Below, one piece after another: positions 35,284 to 39,593 of a stretch of DNA of 39,593 nucleotides. This DNA comes from an uncultured Clostridia bacterium. GTDB lineage: Bacteria > Bacillota > Clostridia > TANB77 > CAG-508. The DNA is taken from NCBI GenBank assembly GCA_934148985.1, contig CAKPDO010000011.1, positions 1 through 39,593 of the forward strand, written 5' to 3'. Position 1 is the stretch's first letter. Each line of letters starts with the position of its first letter. The notes beneath the pieces are model-generated. The model saw only the letters and a list, made by a program, of their open reading frames with translations. It ran no database searches and was not told the origin of the DNA. A program made the position numbers and the translations under genes.

Positions 35284-36792
35284 ATGGAAAAAGAAATAGG
35301 GTTATTTAAATCAATAAGAACAAAATTATTTTTATCATTGTGTATAATTGTTATTGCTATAATTATATCTTTAATTTTACTTAATAATTTTGTTCTTAGA
35401 AAATTTTATGAATACAACAAAGAAAAACAATTAGAAAATGTATACCAAACTATAAATGAATATTATAATGATGACTCAAATCAAAAAAATTTATCAGATG
35501 AATTGGATAAAATTGCAATTAATAACAACTTTGATATTTTAATAAGAAGTAGTGAAAATGTGAGTGTTTATAGTTCAAACAAAGACTTCTATTCAGCAAT
35601 AGGAGAGATGATTATATCAATTTTAAGAGAAGAAAAAAATCAATCTGATGTTTTAGAAAGAAATGAAAAATATACTATTAGTAGATATAGTGATAGTAAA
35701 ACTAAAATAAATTATATAATGCTTGTTGCAAATTTGGACAATGCATATCATTTATATATTAGAATGCCTGTTACTTCTATTGATGAAAGTGTAAAAATAT
35801 CAAATGAATTTCTTTCTATAATTGCTATATTTGTAATAATAATTGGTGGAACAGTGTTATCTATAGTGTCTAAGAGGTTTAGTGAACCTATTGTTGAGCT
35901 AAATCAAATAGCTAAAAAAATGTCAAATTTAGACTTTAGCCAAAAATACAAGTCATCATACGCAAATGATGAGATTGATATGCTAGGAAATAGTATAAAT
36001 AAATTATCTAATACACTTGAAGAAACAATTAGGCAATTAAAAAATAATAACATCCAACTTGAAAGAGATATTGAAGAAAAATCTCAAATTGATGAAATGA
36101 GGAAAAGCTTTATATCAGATGTATCACATGAACTTAAAACACCAATTGCATTAATACAAGGTTATAGTGAGGGATTGATTGAAAATGTAAATAGTGATGA
36201 AGATTCTAGAAAATTTTATGCTGAAGTTATTCAAGATGAAGCAACCAAAATGGACAAATTGGTTAAAAGATTACTAGAACTTATGAAACTTGAGTATGGC
36301 AAAATGGATTTTAATAACAAAGATTTTAATATTGTTGAACTTGAAAACGAGATTTTAAGAAAATCAGTTGTTATGATGGAAAAAGAGAATGTTAAACTTG
36401 AAAAAAATATTGATTTAACAAAGGAAATTATTGTATATGCAGATGATTTTTATATTGACCAAGTTTTAACTAATTATATTACTAATGCTATTAAATATTC
36501 AATTGAAGTTAATGGTGAAAAAGTTGTTAGAATTGAAAATGAGGTTTTTCCAGAAAAAAATAAGGTTAGAATAAAGGTATTTAATACTTTTGAAGAATTT
36601 TCTGATGAGGATATGGTTCGTATTTGGAATAGGTTTTATAAGGTTGATGAATCACGTAACCGTGACAAAGGCGGCAGCGGTATAGGTCTTTCTTTGGTTA
36701 AGGCTATTATGAATAATTACGGTAATGGCTATGGCGTTAGAAATGTTGCTGGTGGTGTGGAATTTTGGTTTGAGATGGATTTGGGGAAATAG
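35284..36792 (+). CDS. Sensor histidine kinase
   Basis: Membrane histidine kinase of 502 residues, partner of the upstream regulator. TM1 (LFLSLCIIVIAIIISLILL), an extracytoplasmic sensor region (about 40-175), TM2 (FLSIIAIFVIIIGGTVLSIV), HAMP linker, dimerisation/phosphoacceptor box FISDVSHELKTPIALIQGYS with His near residue 281, N box (YITNAIKYS), a G box (DKGGSGIGLSLVKAI) and a final catalytic strand (GGVEFWFEM). The stimulus is unknown. It starts at ATG 35284 after TTTAGGAG. Confidence 0.95.
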   Translation: MEKEIGLFKSIRTKLFLSLCIIVIAIIISLILLNNFVLRKFYEYNKEKQLENVYQTINEYYNDDSNQKNLSDELDKIAINNNFDILIRSSENVSVYSSNKDFYSAIGEMIISILREEKNQSDVLERNEKYTISRYSDSKTKINYIMLVANLDNAYHLYIRMPVTSIDESVKISNEFLSIIAIFVIIIGGTVLSIVSKRFSEPIVELNQIAKKMSNLDFSQKYKSSYANDEIDMLGNSINKLSNTLEETIRQLKNNNIQLERDIEEKSQIDEMRKSFISDVSHELKTPIALIQGYSEGLIENVNSDEDSRKFYAEVIQDEATKMDKLVKRLLELMKLEYGKMDFNNKDFNIVELENEILRKSVVMMEKENVKLEKNIDLTKEIIVYADDFYIDQVLTNYITNAIKYSIEVNGEKVVRIENEVFPEKNKVRIKVFNTFEEFSDEDMVRIWNRFYKVDESRNRDKGGSGIGLSLVKAIMNNYGNGYGVRNVAGGVEFWFEMDLGK

Positions 36793-36818
36793 ATACGTAA
36801 AGCAACTGAAAACAGGTG

Positions 36819-36871
36819 CATATTTGCAAAGACTTTTATTATAGAATACTTGCAAGGAGGTTGCAAATATG
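36819..36871. promoter_or_regulatory. Inverted repeat spanning leader and start codon of RHH gene
   Basis: CATATTTGCAA (36819-36829) and its exact reverse complement TTGCAAATATG (36861-36871), with a palindrome CTTGCAAG (36849-36856) between. The right arm covers the end of the RBS region and the ATG of the ribbon-helix-helix gene. It could be an operator for the encoded protein or an RNA hairpin hiding the start. Confidence 0.6.
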
Positions 36872-37069
36872 AACAAATTAAGAATACCACAAAATCATAG
36901 CGGAGTAAGTAAGACTTTGAGATTACCAGAAAATATTGTAGATGATGTACAAAACCTTGCAAATCTCAAGAATTTGTCTTTTAATAAGATTGTTATTTCT
37001 TTATTGGAGTTCGGATTGAATAATTTGGATGAGAGGGACTGTAGAGAATTGGAGAAGATGCAAAAATAG
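36869..37069 (+). CDS. Ribbon-helix-helix (CopG/Arc-like) protein
   Basis: A 66-residue protein with the RHH pattern: a basic strand (SKTLRLPENIVDDVQNLA) then helices (LANLKNLSFNKIVISLLEFG). This is the fold of small dimeric repressors such as Arc and CopG, including antitoxins, but no toxin partner lies beside it. RBS CAAGGAGG at 36852-36860. The start codon lies inside one arm of an inverted repeat (36819-36871), which suggests self-repression. A strong hairpin terminator follows, so it is a single-gene unit. Confidence 0.75.
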   Translation: MNKLRIPQNHSGVSKTLRLPENIVDDVQNLANLKNLSFNKIVISLLEFGLNNLDERDCRELEKMQK

Positions 37070-37072
37070 GGA

Positions 37073-37106
37073 AGAAGCTATCTACTTTAAGTAGATAGCT
37101 TCTTTG
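37073..37106 (+). terminator. Rho-independent terminator
   Basis: AGAAGCTATCTAC pairs perfectly with GTAGATAGCTTCT around a 5-base loop (TTTAA) and ends in TTTG. It lies four bases after the RHH gene stop. Confidence 0.85.
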
Positions 37107-37160
37107 AGGTGCAACGCTAGATATTGTTTAATTAATCAGTATGGAAATGAAAAATATATG

Positions 37161-37480
37161 TTAAAATCTGAAAGAGAAAAACTGGCAGCCGAAATATAGA
37201 CTTTATTGCTTCTTCTAAGTTCTTCTTTGTTATATTTTGAGAGTTAATATCTTCCATTTTACTAGACACTATTGCTAAATCTAGATTTTCAAATTCTTTG
37301 GACTGCTCAACTTTGTTTTGAGTTTCTGTTGTGATATTAATTATCCCGTTGTTTCCAATAAGTGAAGATATACTAACCCCGAGCTAAAATTATTGAAATA
37401 ATTACTGTTACGACTAAAGCAATTAAAGTAATACCTCTATTATTATTCATATTATTTCTAAAACTACTATAATTTCTCAT
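37161..37480 (-). CDS. Short prepilin-like protein hidden by CGG frame shifts
   Basis: No long single frame exists here. ATG 37480 (RBS AAAGGAG) reads MRNYSSFRNNMNNN, then RGITLIALVVTVIISIILA, the prepilin-like helix, then CGG (37381-37379, codon 34), GGT and TAG. A +1 shift at CGG gives LA-GVSISSLIGNNGIINITT and continues QNKVEQSKEFENLDLAIVSS, closely parallel to the N-terminus at 15442 (LAGISINALIGQNGILRR). A second in-frame CGG (37191-37189) precedes either a +1 ending GCQFFSFRF at 37161 (105 residues) or, unshifted, an ending at 37132 (115 residues). A consensus minus-strand promoter lies upstream. Likely a membrane-tethered pseudopilin-type surface protein. Confidence 0.7.
37188..37191 (-). 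other. Possible second recoding site (CGGC) in hidden prepilin gene
   Basis: Minus-strand context ATA TTT CGG C TGC CAG, in frame after the first shift. Both continuations are open for a short distance, so whether a shift happens is undecided. Confidence 0.35.
37378..37381 (-). other. Proposed CGGG +1 recoding site in hidden prepilin gene
   Basis: Minus-strand context TTA GCT CGG G GTT AGT. CGG is codon 34 in frame, and it falls on the Gly of the conserved ILAGxSI motif. Frame 0 stops one codon later. Confidence 0.7.
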
Positions 37481-37542
37481 AAAATCTCTCTCCTTTGTAA
37501 TATTTTTCTCGTTATAAACATTTTTATTCATAATTCAACACA

Positions 37543-37571
37543 ATATTATCATTTATTCACACCAGTGTCAA
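37543..37571 (-). promoter_or_regulatory. Minus-strand promoter of hidden prepilin gene
   Basis: On the minus strand TTGACA (37571-37566), exactly 17 bases, TAATAT (37548-37543), about 63 bases before ATG 37480. Confidence 0.75.
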
Positions 37572-37628
37572 CAAAAATCTCGCTAAAAAATATATAATAA
37601 TAAGCAAAAAAAGATAGGAGTTAAAAGC

Positions 37629-37895
37629 ATGAAAAATAGTGGCAAATATGAAAATAACTTAAACTTAATAGGGCCAATAATAAAAGAAAAACGTATAGAA
37701 AAAGGAATATCACTCGAAAAACTCTCATCAAAACTTCTTTTAATAGGAATAAATATACCAGTAACGTGCCTACATAGAATAGAAAATAACCAAAGGACAG
37801 TTAGAGATTATGAAATATGTGCGATTGCTGTTGCATTAGGTGTAGAAGTATCTGAATTGCTAAATCCAATAACAAAGAAATTTAAAATATCATAA
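37629..37895 (+). CDS. XRE-family helix-turn-helix regulator
   Basis: An 88-residue protein with a Cro/CI-type HTH domain: IGPIIKEKRIEKGISLEKLS, then LHRIENNQRTVRDYEICAIA and VALGVEVSELLNP. The HTH fills most of the chain, and there is no sensory domain. RBS AAGATAGGAG. It is divergent from the hidden prepilin gene, with both promoters in the 150-base gap (a TATAAT near 37590 serves this strand), so it might regulate that gene. A perfect bidirectional terminator follows. Confidence 0.85.
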   Translation: MKNSGKYENNLNLIGPIIKEKRIEKGISLEKLSSKLLLIGINIPVTCLHRIENNQRTVRDYEICAIAVALGVEVSELLNPITKKFKIS

Positions 37896-37896
37896 T

Positions 37897-37945
37897 AAAA
37901 AGGTACAAAATTGTATTTTTCAATCTACAATTTTGTACCTTTTTA
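37897..37945. terminator. Bidirectional terminator between XRE gene and pflA
   Basis: An 18-19 base arm ending GGTACAAAATTGTA pairs with TACAATTTTGTACC and the following T run. The A and T tracts on each side make it work for both convergent genes. Confidence 0.9.
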
Positions 37946-37951
37946 TATTAT

Positions 37952-38680
37952 TTACTCTAAAACAATCTTTTTAGCTCTTTTAACATCATCATCATTAGCT
38001 TCTCTAACACCATCTAATTCATATTTATCTCCATACTCAATCCATTTATATTTTCCCATTGTATGATATGGTAAAAACTCAACTTTTTGAACAGATTGCA
38101 AAGAACCGATAAAATTACGTAACTTAATCAAATCATTTTCATCATCAGTAAATCCAGGAACTAAAACTTGTCTAATCCACATAGGTTTATTAATATCACT
38201 TAAATATTTAATAAAAGCAAGTTCTCTTTCATTAGAAAAACCAACTAAATCTTTGCACTTATTTGGGTCAATATGTTTAATATCCATCAAGAATAAATCA
38301 GTCAGGTCAATTAATTCTTTCATTTTATCTGTTAGGGCAACCATTCCAGAAGTGTCGATACAAGTATGAATTCCTTTAGCTTTTAGCTTTTTAAAAAGAT
38401 CTATTAAAAACTCAAACTGTAAAAGAGGTTCTCCACCAGAACAAGTAACGCCGCCACTTTTTATATAATTTTTATATCTTAAAATATTTTCAAAAATATC
38501 ATCAAGAGAACGATATTCTCCAGCATTTATGTCCCATGTATCTCTATTGTGACAATATTTACATCTTAGGGCACATCCTTGTAAAAATAAGACATATCTT
38601 ATACCAGGGCCATCAAGAGTGCCAAAAGATTCAACAGAATGTACTTTAGCATAGTATTTTAGTTCATCTTTGTTTTGCAT
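37952..38680 (-). CDS. pflA: Pyruvate formate-lyase activating enzyme
   Basis: Radical SAM glycyl-radical activase of 242 residues. It installs the Gly radical on PflB. Motifs: N-terminal SVESFGTLDGPGIRYVLFLQ, cluster-binding CALRCKYCHNRDTW (C-x3-C-x2-C), GGVTCSGGEPLLQ, HTCIDTSGMV and the C-terminal PYHTMGKYKW. I chose ATG 38680, preceded by GGGAG; the frame is open upstream to 38782 but that is dispersed repeat. It follows pflB on the minus strand with about 106 bases of repeat between, so they are probably one operon. Confidence 0.96.
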   Translation of the reverse strand: MQNKDELKYYAKVHSVESFGTLDGPGIRYVLFLQGCALRCKYCHNRDTWDINAGEYRSLDDIFENILRYKNYIKSGGVTCSGGEPLLQFEFLIDLFKKLKAKGIHTCIDTSGMVALTDKMKELIDLTDLFLMDIKHIDPNKCKDLVGFSNERELAFIKYLSDINKPMWIRQVLVPGFTDDENDLIKLRNFIGSLQSVQKVEFLPYHTMGKYKWIEYGDKYELDGVREANDDDVKRAKKIVLE

Positions 38681-38710
38681 AAACAAACTCCCTTCAAGAA
38701 ATTTTTTCGA

Positions 38711-38784
38711 AAATGTACCAAAAAGATCCGGTCCTAATGGAGCATAAAAATGTACCAAAAAGAACCGGTCCCAATGGAGCATAA
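38711..38784 (-). repeat. Dispersed repeat, two direct copies (cluster 8) between pflB and pflA
   Basis: Two copies on the plus strand: a GATCC variant (CCAAAAAGATCCGGTCCTAA) and the consensus (CCAAAAAGAACCGGTCCCAA), each followed by TGGAGCATAAAA. The variant copy with its flank matches one in cluster 7. It lies in the pflB-pflA intergenic region and would be transcribed with them. Confidence 0.85.
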
Positions 38785-38786
38785 AA

Positions 38787-39593
38787 CTATATTTTTTCGT
38801 GAATTGTTCTGTTTATAACATCCATTTGTTGTTCTCTTGTCAAAGAAGTAAATTTAACAGCATAACCAGAAACACGAATTGTAAGTTGAGGATATTTTTC
38901 AGGGTGGTCCATAGCATCTAAAAGTAAACTTCTATCAAATACGTTAACATTGATATGATGTCCAGTTTCAGCGAAATATCCGTCTAACATATTTACTAAA
39001 TTTGTAACTTTTTCATCCTCTGTTTTTCCTAAAGTTCCAGGAGTGATAGAGAATGTAAATGAAATTCCATCTTCAGCTTGATCGAATGGTAATTTTGCAA
39101 TTGAATTCATAACAGCTAAAGCACCATTTTTATCACGTCCGTGAAGTGGGTTAGCACCAGGTCCGAATGGGGCACCTGCACGACGTCCGTCTGGAGTATT
39201 TCCTGTAGCTTTACCATATACAACGTTTGATGTGATTGTTAATATTGATAATGTGTGTTTTGAATTTTTGTATGTTGGATGTTTACGTAATTTTTCCATG
39301 AAACGTTTTACAATATCAACAGCGATTTGGTCAACACGGTCATCATCATTTCCAAATTGTGGGTATTCTCCTTCTACTACATAGTCTGTTGCAATGCCAT
39401 CTTCGTCACGAATTACTTTAACTTTAGCATATTTTATTGCAGATAAAGAGTCGGCCGCAACAGAAAGTCCAGCTACTCCACATGCCATTGTTTGGAATAC
39501 ATCTTTATCATGTAATGCCATTTCTATTGCTTCATATGAATATTTATCATGCATATAGTGAATTGCATTTAATGCTTTTATATAAATTTTTGC
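38787..39593 (-). CDS. pflB: Pyruvate formate-lyase, C-terminal part (runs off the window)
   Basis: C-terminal 268 residues of formate acetyltransferase, which cleaves pyruvate with CoA to acetyl-CoA and formate by a glycyl radical. The stop is TAG at 38789-38787, and the frame is open to the window edge. Recognisable: IHYMHDKYSYEAIEMALHDK, MACGVAGLSVAADSLSAIK, GNTPDGRRAGAPFGPGANPLHGRD and the C-terminal glycyl-radical loop IRVSGYAVKFTSLTREQQ. The radical Gly is in RVSGYA. The N-terminal catalytic Cys pair lies outside the window. Expressed with pflA; acetyl-CoA from it feeds AdhE. Confidence 0.97.
   Translation of the reverse strand, partial: AKIYIKALNAIHYMHDKYSYEAIEMALHDKDVFQTMACGVAGLSVAADSLSAIKYAKVKVIRDEDGIATDYVVEGEYPQFGNDDDRVDQIAVDIVKRFMEKLRKHPTYKNSKHTLSILTITSNVVYGKATGNTPDGRRAGAPFGPGANPLHGRDKNGALAVMNSIAKLPFDQAEDGISFTFSITPGTLGKTEDEKVTNLVNMLDGYFAETGHHINVNVFDRSLLLDAMDHPEKYPQLTIRVSGYAVKFTSLTREQQMDVINRTIHEKI

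Overview
The window is AT-rich (roughly 28% G+C by eye) DNA with strong AGGAGG-type ribosome binding sites and TTGACA-17-TATAAT promoters. It carries a spore-associated YyaC-like protein, bifunctional AdhE, pyruvate formate-lyase with its activase, dnaG-rpoD, PcrA, M23 and glucosaminidase wall enzymes, G5 and WG-repeat proteins and prepilin-like proteins. This points to a fermentative, probably spore-forming, low-GC Clostridia-type Firmicute, most likely an uncultivated anaerobe. No rRNA, tRNA, CRISPR array, phage or transposase gene was seen. TGA, TAA and TAG all act as stops, and CGT, CGC, CGA and AGA are ordinary sense codons.

The main observation concerns the codon CGG. Seven genes are split into two reading frames: a cysteine desulfurase, a YitT-family protein, a WG-repeat protein, a ZIP metal transporter, a prepilin-like/FGE-like protein, an HD phosphohydrolase and exonuclease III. 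In every one the break lies exactly at an in-frame CGG, and a +1 shift there (skip C, read GGN as Gly, or read CGGN as one four-base codon) restores the full-length family member with Gly at the junction. Applying the same rule to an apparently empty stretch (37161-37480, minus strand) reveals an eighth gene, a short prepilin-like protein with its own promoter and RBS. About 70 CGG trinucleotides lie out of phase in intact genes and none of them breaks a frame. The only in-frame CGG codons that look like ordinary Arg are two in one radical SAM gene (23156-24082) whose codon use looks foreign. I infer that this lineage has lost normal Arg decoding of CGG and uses CGGN as a +1 frameshift, Gly-inserting quadruplet. 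A sequencing or assembly artefact is the main alternative.

Layout: 1-6508 holds the end of a surface protein, two WG-repeat proteins, a patatin, a cysteine desulfurase and a YitT protein. 6619-10585 holds a membrane protein, acpS, a TatD nuclease, a 43-aa protein, yqeY and a ZIP transporter. 10788-14274 holds pcrA and an M23 peptidase. 14510-19147 is accessory: two small hypotheticals, the prepilin/FGE-like protein and an AAA/PD-(D/E)XK protein. 19232-23005 holds adhE and a G5/transglycosylase protein. 23156-30186 holds the radical SAM protein, HD hydrolase, exonuclease III, AI-2E-type permease, G5/glucosaminidase protein, a hypothetical, a YyaC-like protein and lemA. 30342-36792 holds dnaG-rpoD, an MscS channel and a two-component pair. 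36869-39593 holds a ribbon-helix-helix protein, the hidden prepilin, an XRE regulator and pflB-pflA on the minus strand.

A second layer is a family of short intergenic repeats (consensus near AAAAAGAACCGGTCCCAATG) in eight clusters, often as inverted pairs and often touching the RBS of the next gene. Ordinary hairpin terminators close many of the other units.
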